This document shows positions 8,587 through 17,719 of a DNA stretch of 64,000 nt, piece by piece. A model generated the notes under the pieces. That model was given only the letters and a program-made list of their open reading frames with translations. It had not been told where the DNA came from and did no database searches. The stretch's first letter is position 1; each line of letters opens with the position of its first letter. The position numbers and the translations under genes were made by a program. The DNA is from Opitutia bacterium Tous-C4FEB (GTDB lineage Bacteria; Verrucomicrobiota; Verrucomicrobiia; Opitutales; Opitutaceae): the NCBI GenBank assembly GCA_002304445.1, contig NEVA01000011.1, positions 61,978-125,977 on the forward strand. The letters are read 5' to 3'.

Positions 8587-10428
8587 ATGGCGTCCAACTA
8601 CACCGAAGCCAGCATCAAGACCCTCTCCTCGCTCGAGCATATCCGCCTGCGTCCCGGCATGTATATCGGCCGGCTCGGCAACGGCATGCACGCCGAGGAC
8701 GGCATTTATGTTCTGCTCAAAGAGACGATCGATAATTCCATCGACGAGTTCATGATGGGGCAGGGCAAAAAGATCGAAATCGAGCTCAATGACCGCACCG
8801 TGCGGGTGCGCGATTACGGCCGCGGCATCCCGCTGGGCAAACTCATCGACTGCGTCTCGATCATCAACACGGGCGCGAAATACGACAGCGAGACCTTCCA
8901 AAAAGCCGTCGGTTTGAACGGCGTCGGCCAAAAGGCGGTCAACGCGCTCGCGCTCGAATACCGCGCCATGGCCGTGCGCGACGGCGAGTCGAAGCTCGTC
9001 GAATTCGCTCAGGGCAAACTCAAAAAGGACCACAAGGTCATCAAGTCCACCGAGCGTAACGGCACGTTGATCGAGTTCATCCCCGACGCGGCGCTCTTCG
9101 GCGCGGACTTCAAGTTCCGCCCGGAATTCGTCGAGGACATGCTCTGGAACTACGCGTTCCTGAACCGTGGTCTGACGCTCACGTTCAACGGCAAGGCGTT
9201 TAAATCCGAGAAAGGTCTTGAGGACCTGCTCGCAAAGAATCTGACCGGCGAGACGCTGTATCCGATCATCCACCTCGAAGGTGACGACATCGAGTTTGCG
9301 ATGACGCACGGCAGTCATTATGGCGAAGAGTATTTCTCGTTCGTCAACGGCCAGCACACCACGATGGGCGGCACGCACCAGCAGGCGTTCCGTGAGGCGG
9401 TCGTAGAAACCGTGCGTAACTTTTTCAAGAAGGACTTCGAGGCGGCCGACGTGCGCCAGTCGATCGTCGCGGCGATCGCCGTGCGCGTGCAGGAGCCGGT
9501 CTTTGAGTCGCAGACCAAGACGAAACTCGGCTCGGCGGACATGGGTCCCGGCGGCCCGAGCGTGAAGGATTTCATCGGCAAGTTCGTCCAGCAGACGCTC
9601 GACGTCTATCTCCACAAAAACCCGGTCGCCGCCGAGGCCATCCTGCGAAAAATCCAAGCCAGCGAACACGAGCGCAAGGAACTCGCCGGCATCCGCAATC
9701 TTGCCCGCGAGCGCGCGAAGAAAGCTTCGCTGCACAACAAAAAACTTCGCGACTGCCGCCTCCACCTCGGTGATAAGAACGAGCGGGCCGAGGGTTCCAG
9801 CCTCTTCATCGTCGAGGGCGACAGCGCCGCGGGCTCCCTCACCGCATGCCGCGATGTGCAGACGCAGGCCGTCTTCGCGCTGAAGGGCAAACCGCTCAAC
9901 ACCTACGGGCTTTCCAAAAAGGTCATCTACGAGAACGAGGAATTTCACCTCCTCCAGTCCGCGCTCAACATCGAGGACGGCCTCGACGGCCTGCGCTATG
10001 GCAAAGTCATTATCGCGACCGATGCCGACGTGGACGGCATGCACATCCGCCTGCTCCTGCTCTCGTTTTTCCTGCAATTTTTCCCCGACCTGATCGCGCG
10101 CGGCCATCTCTCGATTCTTGAGACCCCGCTGTTTCGCGTGCGGAACAAGAAGAAGACGATCTATTGCTACGACGAGAAAGAGAAACAGGCCGCCATTGCG
10201 CAACTCGGCGCCACGCACGAGATCACGCGGTTCAAAGGTCTCGGCGAAATCTCGGCGCATGAGTTCAAAGATTTCATCGGCGAAAGCATCCGCCTCGATC
10301 CGGTCTCGCTGCACCACCTGCACAACACCGACGAGTTGCTCTCGTTCTACATGGGCAAAAACACGCCCGAGCGGCAGGACTTCATCATCGGGAATTTGAA
10401 GGTGGAGAAAGATTTGGTGGAAGCTTGA
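8587..10428 (+). CDS. parE: Type IIA DNA topoisomerase subunit B (ParE-like, short form)
   Basis: 613 residues from the ATG at 8587 ([20 protein letters not shown]). Upstream in-frame codons exist but are not family-like. The GHKL ATPase domain shows [18 protein letters not shown] and [15 protein letters not shown]; the transducer lysine region is QTKTKLGS. The TOPRIM domain has EGDSAAGS (about residue 410) and DADVDGMHI (about 479), the metal-binding acidic cluster. With the A subunit at 13885 it should form an A2B2 enzyme for decatenation and supercoil removal. Length and style match the second type IIA enzyme of Bacteroidetes and Verrucomicrobia rather than GyrB, which is longer. Unusually, the A subunit is 3.5 kb away, behind an inserted block. 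Confidence 0.93.
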   Translation: MASNYTEASIKTLSSLEHIRLRPGMYIGRLGNGMHAEDGIYVLLKETIDNSIDEFMMGQGKKIEIELNDRTVRVRDYGRGIPLGKLIDCVSIINTGAKYDSETFQKAVGLNGVGQKAVNALALEYRAMAVRDGESKLVEFAQGKLKKDHKVIKSTERNGTLIEFIPDAALFGADFKFRPEFVEDMLWNYAFLNRGLTLTFNGKAFKSEKGLEDLLAKNLTGETLYPIIHLEGDDIEFAMTHGSHYGEEYFSFVNGQHTTMGGTHQQAFREAVVETVRNFFKKDFEAADVRQSIVAAIAVRVQEPVFESQTKTKLGSADMGPGGPSVKDFIGKFVQQTLDVYLHKNPVAAEAILRKIQASEHERKELAGIRNLARERAKKASLHNKKLRDCRLHLGDKNERAEGSSLFIVEGDSAAGSLTACRDVQTQAVFALKGKPLNTYGLSKKVIYENEEFHLLQSALNIEDGLDGLRYGKVIIATDADVDGMHIRLLLLSFFLQFFPDLIARGHLSILETPLFRVRNKKKTIYCYDEKEKQAAIAQLGATHEITRFKGLGEISAHEFKDFIGESIRLDPVSLHHLHNTDELLSFYMGKNTPERQDFIIGNLKVEKDLVEA

Positions 10429-10478
10429 TTTTATCTGTGCAAAATGGCGAGTAATACAAAGAATTTTGGTGACTCAAT

Positions 10479-10497
10479 AGCAGCTGAATTAGCTGCT
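10479..10497. promoter_or_regulatory. Inverted repeat upstream of the HipA/YjjJ-like gene (possible operator)
   Basis: AGCAGCT and AGCTGCT are perfect 7-base arms around gaatt, set in an AT-rich gap of 119 bases between the topoisomerase gene and the HipA-like gene. There is no T-run, so a terminator is less likely. A binding site for the downstream HTH-containing protein is a guess based on position. Confidence 0.4.
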
Positions 10498-10547
10498 GAT
10501 AAATAGTGGTTGTAGGCTTAATTTAACTGTGCGTAATAAGCGGCGAA

Positions 10548-11945
10548 ATGCCTCGCCCACGCCAAGTCGAACCCGCCGCCCTGGCCCTGCGCTTCCAAGT
10601 CGCCGGGCCGCAGTCGGCGCAGGCGTTGGCAACGGCGTTGCGGGTGGATCGCTCGTCGATCTCGCGGGCGTTGGCGCTGCCGGCGTTGGTGCCGCAGGTC
10701 GTGCGGCTCGGCACGACCCGGGGCGCGACTTATGCGCTGCGGCGCCCGATTCGCGGGTTGGGCACTACGTTTACGGCGCGGCGCATCGATGCCGAGGGAC
10801 GAGTGCGCGACTGGGCGCAACTCGTCGCTTTGCATGGAGGTTGGCAGATCGTTTGGGCCGATTCGGATAATCCGCCGGAGTGGGCCGGTGAACTGCTCGG
10901 CTTGGGTGGTTTTGCCGACGGGTTTCCCTTTTTCCTCGGAGAGGCTCGGCCGCAGGGCTACCTCGGGCGGGGGTTGGGGCGGGGGCTGAGTCAGGCGCTC
11001 AACTTGCCGGCCGATCCGCGGAGTTGGAGCGACGACGACACGCTGGTCTATCTTCAGGCGGAAGGTGACGACTTGCCGGGCGATCTGGTGATCGGCGATG
11101 TACCGCTGCGTCGCGCGCAAAGCCGCCTGCTCGCGCCGCCGTCGCCGTTGCCGGAGGCGGAGCGGGCCGCGCATTATCCGTTGCTCGCGGCCGCGACCGC
11201 GGCGGTGGGCGCGCTGGGTTCCTCTGTCGAGGGTGAACAACCGAAGTTCCTCGTCACGCTGGCGGTCGGCGACGCGGTCACGCCGGTCATCGTGAAGTTC
11301 ACGGATGTCGTCTCCACGCCGACGGGTCGCCGGTGGGCCGATCTGCTCGTGGCCGAGTCGCACGCGCTCGCGTTCCTGCACGCCCACGGCGAGGCGCACG
11401 CGAGTCCGCGTCTGCTGGATGCCGCAGGTCGTCGCTTTCTCGAAACGTCGCGCTACGACCGGGTGGGCGCGCGGGGGCGGCGGGGCGTTGTGTCGTTGCG
11501 CGCGTTGCATGAGGCGTTTGGCGGCGCCGGCACGACGGCGTGGCCGGTCGCGGCCGCACACCTGCACGCGCGGGGGTTGATCGACGCGGCGGCGCTGCGC
11601 TCGGTGCGGTTGCGTCATGCGTTCGGGACGTTGATCGGCAATGCGGACATGCATTTCGGGAACCTAGCGTTTTTCGTGAGCGATGCGCTGCCGCTGCGGC
11701 TCGCGCCGGCTTACGACATGTTGCCCACGCTATGGGCGCCTGTGCCTGGGCAGGCGACGCCGACACCGGTGTTTGCCCCGGTGCCGCCGTTGCCGGGCGA
11801 GTTGGCGGGGTGGACGGAGGCGGCGGCGTGGGCGGAGAAATTTTGGGTGCGGGTCGCCGGAGATCCGCGGGTGTCGGCGGAGTTCGCGGCGATCGCGCGG
11901 GCGGCGGGTACGCAGGTCGGGCGGATGCGGGAGATTTTCCGATGA
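10548..11945 (+). CDS. HipA-family kinase of the YjjJ/HipH type (HTH fused to HipA-like kinase)
   Basis: 465 residues. An N-terminal winged-HTH segment (residues about 8-60, SAQALATALRVDRSSISRAL) is fused to a HipA-like kinase, as in Escherichia coli YjjJ (HipH). The kinase part holds the ribose/ATP loop VEGEQPKF, the HipA-type RYDR segment (TSRYDRVGARGRRG here), and the catalytic and metal-binding loop GNADMHFGN near residue 363, followed by LAPAYDMLP. HipA phosphorylates glutamyl-tRNA synthetase and causes dormancy; HipH targets are less clear. No separate HipB-like antitoxin is adjacent, which fits the fused-HTH type. Its TGA overlaps the next ATG (ATGA). Confidence 0.85.
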   Translation: MPRPRQVEPAALALRFQVAGPQSAQALATALRVDRSSISRALALPALVPQVVRLGTTRGATYALRRPIRGLGTTFTARRIDAEGRVRDWAQLVALHGGWQIVWADSDNPPEWAGELLGLGGFADGFPFFLGEARPQGYLGRGLGRGLSQALNLPADPRSWSDDDTLVYLQAEGDDLPGDLVIGDVPLRRAQSRLLAPPSPLPEAERAAHYPLLAAATAAVGALGSSVEGEQPKFLVTLAVGDAVTPVIVKFTDVVSTPTGRRWADLLVAESHALAFLHAHGEAHASPRLLDAAGRRFLETSRYDRVGARGRRGVVSLRALHEAFGGAGTTAWPVAAAHLHARGLIDAAALRSVRLRHAFGTLIGNADMHFGNLAFFVSDALPLRLAPAYDMLPTLWAPVPGQATPTPVFAPVPPLPGELAGWTEAAAWAEKFWVRVAGDPRVSAEFAAIARAAGTQVGRMREIFR

Positions 11946-13153
11946 AGCGCGCACGGCTCAGGCAGATAGCGGCGCTTGCGGCGGCGGTTTTTGGACTGGC
12001 CGGCTGCGCGACGATTCCGACCGAGTATCGTGAACCGGCGGCGCTGGCGGCAGAGGCGCGGGCGACGCTCAACCTGCGCGTGTATGATCGGGCGTGGGAG
12101 CTGGTGAACGAAAAGTATTTCGACCGGAAGTTTCTCGGGGTGGACTGGGTGGCGATGCGCGGAAAGTATCGGACTGAGGCGCAGGCGGCGCCGGATGACG
12201 CGGCATTGTACCGGGTGCTGCAAAAACTGTGCGCCGAGTTGCCGCAGTCGCATCTCTCGCCGTTGGCGCCGCGAGACGTCCACGAAATGAGCAGCGATCA
12301 CCAAGCGGCGGTGGGTCTGCGTTGGGCGCGGATTGAAGGACAATTTGTGGTGACCGATGTGTTGCCCGACGGCGCGGCGGCGATTGCGGGCGTGCAGGTG
12401 GGCTGGATCGGGCGCTCGCGTGACGGTCGGCCGATCAATCCCCAGGAGCGCCGCATCAGTCGGCTTGGTCAGCCGGTGACGTTTGAGTTTTTGGATCAGC
12501 AGGACCGGCTCGTGACCATGACGCTGGAGCCCCGGCTGCTCGATTTTGACCGGCAGGTCGCGCGGGAGCTGCCCGGGGGTTTCCGTTATCTGCGTTTCGA
12601 CAGTTTTAGTCTCGCGAATCTGCGTTGGTTGAGCGCGGAGTTGAAGGCCCACCGCGCCGCGCCGGGTGTGGTAGTGGACCTGCGGCAGAATCTTGGGGGA
12701 ATGGTGGCGGCGAACTCGATGGCGGTGCAGGAATTCTTCGACCGACGTGAACCCGTGCCCATGGGACGGTTTGTGCGACGAGATGGCAAAGAGCGCGAAT
12801 CGAGTGGCTTCGCGCTGCTTTCGGCGCGCTATGCCGGCCGCGTGGCGGTGTTGATCGGACCGGGTTCGGCCAGTGCGTCGGAGATTTTCGCGCACGTCAT
12901 GAAGAATGAGAAACGCGCGACGGTGATCGGCCGGCGCACGGCGGGGGCGGTGATCGTTTCGCGGTTTTACGGTCTGCCGGGCGGCGGGCGGTTGCAGATT
13001 CCGATTCAGGACTACATCGGCGTGGACGGCGAACGGCTCGAAGGGCGCGGCGTCGAGCCTGATGTCGCGGTGCCCGCGGCGACGTTGGCCGATTGGCGGG
13101 CGGGCCGCGATCCGGAGTTGGAGGCGGCGTTGGCCGAGTTGGGGAAGCTATGA
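11942..13153 (+). CDS. S41-family peptidase lipoprotein
   Basis: 403 residues. The start at 11942 gives a lipoprotein signal (basic MKRARLRQ, hydrophobic stretch, LAGC lipobox at about residues 19-22), so the protein should be anchored in the envelope. A helical N-terminal part (YDRAWELVNEKYFD) is followed by a PDZ-like domain (VTDVLPDGAAAIAGVQVG) and the peptidase core VVDLRQNLGG and GSASASEIF, with the nucleophile Ser. The Lys that CtpA/Prc enzymes place 25 residues after that Ser is absent; the site reads GRRTAGAV, as in the tricorn/IRBP-like branch. Translation overlaps the HipA-like gene by ATGA, so the two are probably coupled. Confidence 0.88.
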   Translation: MKRARLRQIAALAAAVFGLAGCATIPTEYREPAALAAEARATLNLRVYDRAWELVNEKYFDRKFLGVDWVAMRGKYRTEAQAAPDDAALYRVLQKLCAELPQSHLSPLAPRDVHEMSSDHQAAVGLRWARIEGQFVVTDVLPDGAAAIAGVQVGWIGRSRDGRPINPQERRISRLGQPVTFEFLDQQDRLVTMTLEPRLLDFDRQVARELPGGFRYLRFDSFSLANLRWLSAELKAHRAAPGVVVDLRQNLGGMVAANSMAVQEFFDRREPVPMGRFVRRDGKERESSGFALLSARYAGRVAVLIGPGSASASEIFAHVMKNEKRATVIGRRTAGAVIVSRFYGLPGGGRLQIPIQDYIGVDGERLEGRGVEPDVAVPAATLADWRAGRDPELEAALAELGKL

Positions 13154-13188
13154 GAGGGCGGGGCGTGAGACCGCTTAGGATGCCCTTG

Positions 13189-13204
13189 ACCTCAACTTGG
13201 AGGT
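13189..13204. promoter_or_regulatory. Candidate VapBC operator/promoter region
   Basis: A dyad ACCTC-N6-GAGGT starts within a -35-like TTGACC (13186-13191). TCAACT is repeated at 13192, 13210 and 13216, just ahead of the antitoxin ATG at 13223. Toxin-antitoxin operons are normally repressed by their own complex at such repeats. No good -10 box at standard spacing was found, so this is a position-based guess. Confidence 0.4.
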
Positions 13205-13222
13205 GAACATCAACTTCAACTC

Positions 13223-13498
13223 ATGAGGACCATTTCAGCCGTCGATTTGCGCAACGATTTGGAGGGCATCGTGAAATCTCTCCGACGGGGTGAACGCATG
13301 GAGCTCACCTATCGGGGTGAAAAAGTGGCCGACTTGATCCCGCCGGCACCGAAAGCGGCCAACGAAAAGGCGCTCGCGGCCTTACGGCGGGCGTGGGATA
13401 TCACCAGCCAGATTCCTGATTATGAGCAACGTTCCGAGGCTTACCTGAAGGAATTGCGCGAGGATCAGCGGGCTTTCGGTGACCGGACGGCCTCATGA
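13223..13498 (+). CDS. vapB: Type II antitoxin, Phd/YefM-like, partner of the PIN toxin
   Basis: 91 residues. The N-terminus, MRTISAVDLRNDLEGIVKSLRRGE, followed by MELTYRGEKVADLIP, is the Phd/YefM fold that binds operator DNA. The Glu/Arg-rich C-terminus (IPDYEQRSEAYLKELRED) would wrap the toxin and occlude its active site. Its TGA overlaps the toxin ATG (ATGA at 13495-13498), the usual translational coupling of such pairs. Confidence 0.85.
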   Translation: MRTISAVDLRNDLEGIVKSLRRGERMELTYRGEKVADLIPPAPKAANEKALAALRRAWDITSQIPDYEQRSEAYLKELREDQRAFGDRTAS

Positions 13499-13872
13499 TT
13501 CACCTAGATGCAAATTTTCTGATTGCCGGCGTCAATGGGACCAGCAGCGAGGCCCGGGCGATTGAGCAATGGCTGCAACGCGGCGAGTCGATTGCGTGTT
13601 CCACCATCACTTGGAGCGAGTTTCTCAACGGTCCGGTGTTGCCCGCGCAGATCGCCACAGCGCGCGAATTTCTCACGGCCGGTTGCGCCGATTTCGAGGA
13701 AGCTAATGCCGCCCGCGCCGCGGATTTGTTCAACCGCACGGGTCGCTCGCGTCGGCTCAAGTTCGATTGCCTGATCGCGGCCAGCGCGATCGTCGCCGGC
13801 GCCGAATTCGCCACGCGCAATGTTGCCGATTTCCAGCTTTTCGTGCCGCACGGTCTCGTCCTCGCTACCTGA
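13495..13872 (+). CDS. vapC: PIN-domain ribonuclease toxin, VapC-like
   Basis: 125 residues, normal for VapC. Acidic metal-binding residues are in place: Asp5 in HLDANFLI, Glu42 in WSEFLNG, Asp91 in KFDCLIAASAI, and the ATRNVADF motif with Asn109/Asp112. PIN toxins cut tRNA or rRNA when freed from the antitoxin. The next gene, topoisomerase subunit A, starts 12 bases later, so toxin and topoisomerase may share transcripts. Confidence 0.88.
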   Translation: MIHLDANFLIAGVNGTSSEARAIEQWLQRGESIACSTITWSEFLNGPVLPAQIATAREFLTAGCADFEEANAARAADLFNRTGRSRRLKFDCLIAASAIVAGAEFATRNVADFQLFVPHGLVLAT

Positions 13873-13884
13873 TTCTCTCCCGCA

Positions 13885-15987
13885 ATGCCCAAGAAGAAAA
13901 CGTCCAAGCCTTCCGATCAATCCGAGTTGCCGTTGTCCAGTGAACCGGCCGCGGGACCGACGCCGGTTCCTGCCGTCCCGACGGAAGCGTTGGCCGTGAG
14001 CGAGGAACCTGCGCCCGCCGCACTCGAAGTCGCCAAGGTGCCGGAGAAAAACTCGCCCGATGCGCCGCTCGTGAAGCACTACCGTTCGTGGTTTCTCGAC
14101 TACGCGAGCTACGTGATCCTCGACCGCGCCGTGCCGCACATCGACGACGGGTTGAAGCCCGTGCAGCGCCGAATCCTCCACACGCTCTGGGACATGGACG
14201 ACGGGCGTTTTCACAAGGTCGCCAACGTCGTCGGCCGCGCGATGTCGCTCCACCCGCACGGCGACGCCTCCATCGGCGCCGCGCTTGTGGGCATCGCGCA
14301 GCGTGCGTTCCTGATCGAGCCGCAGGGTAATTTTGGCAATACGCTCACGGGCGACGATGCGGCCGCGCCCCGTTACATCGAGGCGCGCCTTACGAATTTT
14401 GCGAAGGACGTGCTCTTCAATCCCAAGACCACCACATGGCAGCTCAGCTACGACGGCCGCGCGCAGGAGCCGGTGTCGTTGCCCGCAAAGTTTCCCATCG
14501 TCCTGCTCGAGGGCGCCGAGGGCATTGCGGTCGGTCTCGCGACGAAGATTCTCCCGCACAATTTCAACGACCTCTGCCGCGCCGCGATCAACCATCTGCA
14601 GGGAAAAACATTCCGCATTTACCCGGATTTCCCGACGGGCGGCATCGCCGACTTCGCCGACTACAACGACGGCGAGCGCGGCGGAAAGGTAAAGGTCCGC
14701 GCCAAGATCGAGGCGCGTTCGAAGTATCTGCTCGCGATCACCGAACTGCCCTACGGCGCGACGACCGAGTCGCTCATCGAGTCGATCCTCGCCGCCAACG
14801 CGAAGGGCAAAATCAAGATCAAGCACGTGGACGACAACACGGCCGACGCCGTGGAAATCCTCGTGCACCTGCCCGCCGGCGCCGACGCGGAGAAGATCAT
14901 CCAGCAGCTTTACGTGTTCACGAATTGTCAGTTGGCGCTCTCGCCGGCGGCCTGCGTGATTGAGGACGACAAGCCGCAATTCCTCGGCGTGAAAGAAATC
15001 CTGCGCCGCAGCGTGGACAAGACCAAGGCGCTGCTGAAGCGCGAGCTGGAGATCCGCCTCGGCGAGCTCGAGCAGCAGTGGCATTGGGACTCATTGGAGC
15101 GGATTTTCATCGAGGAACGCATTTACCGCCGCATCGAGAAATCGAAGACGTGGGAAGAAGTAATCTCCGAAATTCGCGAGGGGCTGGAGCCGTTTCTGAA
15201 GCAACTGCGCCGCGACGTGATCGACGACGACATCGCGCGCCTCACCGAGATCCGCATTAAGCGCATCTCCGCCTACAACCGCTTCCAGGCCGACGAGGCC
15301 ATGAAGAAGACCGAGGCCGAAATGAAGGAGGTTAAGCACCACCTCAAGCACCTCACCGATTACGCCGTGAAGTGGTTCGAGACGCTCCAGGAAAAATACG
15401 GCAAGGGCCACAAGCGCCGCACGACCTACGACGAAATCGAGCAGATCAACGCCGCGCAGGTCGTCTCCGTGAACCAGCGGCTCTACGTCAACCGCGAGGA
15501 AGGCTTTATCGGGCTCAACTGGCGGCAACACGAGTTCGTTCAGGAATGCTCGGTGCTCGACAGCGCGCTCTGCCTCATGGGCGACGGCTCGCTCAAGGTC
15601 ACCAAGGTGGCCGACAAGGTTTTCATGGGCCGCAACATCATCCATTGCGCGATCATCCCGGCTGACGGGGACAAGAATTTCTATACGATGGTCTACCAGG
15701 ATGGTGCGTCGGGGAAGGCGTTCGCCAAGCGCTTCCAAATCGGCGGACTTTCGCGCGACAAACTTTATCCGCTGGTACCGAGCGAAGGCTCGAAGGTGCT
15801 CTACCTCGACGTGAGTCCGACCGAGAAAGCGATGCCGCAGAAGCTGCACATCTCGCTCGACGGCCGCGGCGGTGCGCGCGTGCGCGAGCTCGACTTCGAC
15901 CTCGCGCCGGTGCCCGTCAGCAGCCGCAGCGCGAAGGGCCTCACGATCACCAAGTGGAATGTGAAAGGCGTGAAGCGGATCGGATGA
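13885..15987 (+). CDS. parC: Type IIA DNA topoisomerase subunit A (ParC-like, short form)
   Basis: 700 residues. The first 60 are Pro/Ala/Glu-rich and disordered-looking. The breakage-reunion domain begins at DYASYVILDRAVPHIDDGLKP, and the catalytic Tyr is at about residue 164 in APRYIEARL. The coiled-coil tower includes the LEIRLGELEQQWHWDSLERI helix. The C-terminal region is a short, partly degenerate beta-pinwheel (LCLMGDGSLKVTKVADK) with no GyrA box, which argues against gyrase. The quinolone-anchoring positions equivalent to GyrA Ser83 and Asp87 are both Ala (residues about 128 and 132). Together with the B subunit at 8587 it should be a decatenase. Confidence 0.92.
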   Translation: MPKKKTSKPSDQSELPLSSEPAAGPTPVPAVPTEALAVSEEPAPAALEVAKVPEKNSPDAPLVKHYRSWFLDYASYVILDRAVPHIDDGLKPVQRRILHTLWDMDDGRFHKVANVVGRAMSLHPHGDASIGAALVGIAQRAFLIEPQGNFGNTLTGDDAAAPRYIEARLTNFAKDVLFNPKTTTWQLSYDGRAQEPVSLPAKFPIVLLEGAEGIAVGLATKILPHNFNDLCRAAINHLQGKTFRIYPDFPTGGIADFADYNDGERGGKVKVRAKIEARSKYLLAITELPYGATTESLIESILAANAKGKIKIKHVDDNTADAVEILVHLPAGADAEKIIQQLYVFTNCQLALSPAACVIEDDKPQFLGVKEILRRSVDKTKALLKRELEIRLGELEQQWHWDSLERIFIEERIYRRIEKSKTWEEVISEIREGLEPFLKQLRRDVIDDDIARLTEIRIKRISAYNRFQADEAMKKTEAEMKEVKHHLKHLTDYAVKWFETLQEKYGKGHKRRTTYDEIEQINAAQVVSVNQRLYVNREEGFIGLNWRQHEFVQECSVLDSALCLMGDGSLKVTKVADKVFMGRNIIHCAIIPADGDKNFYTMVYQDGASGKAFAKRFQIGGLSRDKLYPLVPSEGSKVLYLDVSPTEKAMPQKLHISLDGRGGARVRELDFDLAPVPVSSRSAKGLTITKWNVKGVKRIG

Positions 15988-16294
15988 GTGGGCGTTTGGG
16001 CGCTGCGGCCTGGGCTAGAGCCGGTCAGCCGCTTCGGTTCCACGTTAGCCTGAATTGAGTTTGGCCGCGCCGAAGAGGAGGTCGAAGTCGCCGACGGAAT
16101 CGCAGTTGGAGTCAATTTTTGTGGGCGCGGCCAAGCTCGTCCGCACCGCAGATTGGGTCCTTCGTGGGTTGGCCCAGCAGCCACGAAAAATTTCACGGAC
16201 TCAAGTGCATCACAAATTTGGAACAATGGTTTTTCGTAGTTGCCAAAGACAGCGCTTCTGAGCGTCTAATAAACGCTTTCTGCGACGAATACCA
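15988..16294. other. 307-base intergenic region, no gene recognised
   Basis: The GC content falls across this gap from topoisomerase-like to the AT-richer efflux cassette. A minus-strand frame ending near 16056 encodes a short acidic tail (DSVGDFDLLFGAAKL) without a start or a known domain; it may be a remnant. The promoter of the efflux operon should lie in the last 100 bases. Confidence 0.4.
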
Positions 16295-17719
16295 ATGACT
16301 TTTTTGGCTAAAATGGTTCCAAGGCGATTTTCGATTATTCTCACTTTTTTTGTGGCCGGATTTTGTCGTGCTCATTCCGTTGTTCCACTTGTGGAAGGGA
16401 CTTTGCCGGAGGATTTCTTGCCGGATCTGAAAATGATTTTGAGTTCAGCTTTGCGGCAATCGCCGCAAACATTGTCGAACGAAATTTATGTAGCGCAGGC
16501 GGAATATACTCGGACGAGTACGGCGGCGCAGCGTTTGCCGAGTGTGAGCTCTAGCGCCTCCTTCGCTTTGAGCCGGATTACGACTGAAATTCCTACCCCC
16601 GCCGGTGGTTTTCGCCCTGGGCAACCCACCACCAACGAAGACACTGCTTACGGTCCGTACTACGGAGTTTCGCTCTCCCAAAATCTTTTCACTTGGTATC
16701 AAGTAACGAACCAGATCAAAATTGCGGATATTGGGGTTAGGATCGCGGAGAAAAATTACGCCGGGGCCTACGCGGCGCTCGCCGAAACGATCCGGGGGCA
16801 GTACTTAGGGTTAATTTTCCAGAAAGTCGGTCTGCGCAACCAGCGCTTTAGCCTAAATCAGACGGCACGTTTGCTGTCTCTCGACGAGGAGCGTTTACGG
16901 ACGGGGAGTTTGGCCCCGGCCGAATTGATTCAACCGCGTGCTGGCTATGCGACTGCACGTTTGGCCATGGCGCGCTCCGAGGCGCTTTATGCTTCTTCAT
17001 TACGTCGGCTCGCACGTCTCGCTGGTCTTGGAACGATCAACGAGGCGGCTATCCCGCTGGAGGTCCCGAAGTGGTCCGCAGCACCCGAAGCTCCTGCTTC
17101 GTTGGCGGCGTTGTTTAAGCGCGATGGGGTTGAGATCACGTTTCAGGGCCAGGTTAATGCCCTGCGCCTGAAGGAGGCTGACTTGAATTATAAAAATACC
17201 AGCACGCGTTTGCTCCCTCGCTTTGCAATTTCTGCCAATGTAGCCAAGTACAACAGTCAGACGGTAACGGCCACGACAATTACGCAGCAGGCGGCGGTTT
17301 CCACCTCGGCCTCGATCGGCGGCTCTTGGACGATTTTCGATGGTTTCGCCACTCGCGCCGCCAAGCGCGGCGTACTCGCGGGCAAGCGCTTGATTGAGCA
17401 GCAGCAAAAAAATCTCGCCGCTCAGATCGCCGACCAGCTTGAAACCCTAGTCCAGTTCATCGATTTTGCAGCGAAGACTTTGGAAATGACGGAAACCATC
17501 CGCGTCAGTTATGTGGTGAACGTAGACCGCGTGCGTGATGATTTTAAGCGGGGCAGCGTGACGGAAGACGCAGTTACCACCAGCCTCATGCAACTTTACA
17601 CGCAAGATGCGGCGGTAGTCTCGGCTCGGATGGAGCTTATGAACCGTTGGTGCGAACTTGTTTCCCTCGTCGGTGTCGACCCAGTCTTGAATCAACTCCC
17701 CGCCCGGTATGCCCACTAA
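16295..17719 (+). CDS. TolC-family outer membrane efflux protein
   Basis: 474 residues with a signal sequence (FSIILTFFVAGFCRA). Two TolC-type halves are visible: long amphipathic helices with LALRQSPQTLSNEI-like openings, a beta stretch YYGVSLSQNLFTWYQV, and the second repeat starting at GQVNALRLKEADLNYKN, followed by IGGSWTIFDGFATRAAKRG. The protein should form the outer-membrane duct of the tripartite pump encoded by the next three genes. It overlaps the adaptor gene by 11 bases. Base composition is clearly less GC-rich than in flanking genes. Confidence 0.88.
   Translation: MTFLAKMVPRRFSIILTFFVAGFCRAHSVVPLVEGTLPEDFLPDLKMILSSALRQSPQTLSNEIYVAQAEYTRTSTAAQRLPSVSSSASFALSRITTEIPTPAGGFRPGQPTTNEDTAYGPYYGVSLSQNLFTWYQVTNQIKIADIGVRIAEKNYAGAYAALAETIRGQYLGLIFQKVGLRNQRFSLNQTARLLSLDEERLRTGSLAPAELIQPRAGYATARLAMARSEALYASSLRRLARLAGLGTINEAAIPLEVPKWSAAPEAPASLAALFKRDGVEITFQGQVNALRLKEADLNYKNTSTRLLPRFAISANVAKYNSQTVTATTITQQAAVSTSASIGGSWTIFDGFATRAAKRGVLAGKRLIEQQQKNLAAQIADQLETLVQFIDFAAKTLEMTETIRVSYVVNVDRVRDDFKRGSVTEDAVTTSLMQLYTQDAAVVSARMELMNRWCELVSLVGVDPVLNQLPARYAH

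Noticed and set aside
8332..10323. Very long minus-strand open frame opposite the topoisomerase B gene
   Set aside because: It is the antisense shadow of a high-GC gene with strong codon bias; it contains no domain, while the plus strand encodes a clear topoisomerase.
13186..13222. MerR-type promoter before vapB
   Set aside because: TTGACC with an overlapping dyad looks like a MerR/SoxR operator, but no -10 box lies 19-20 bases downstream and the gene is a toxin-antitoxin pair, so I kept only a generic operator call.
15988..16294. Small minus-strand gene ending near 16056
   Set aside because: The acidic tail looks protein-like, but there is no start codon with a ribosome site and no recognised domain.
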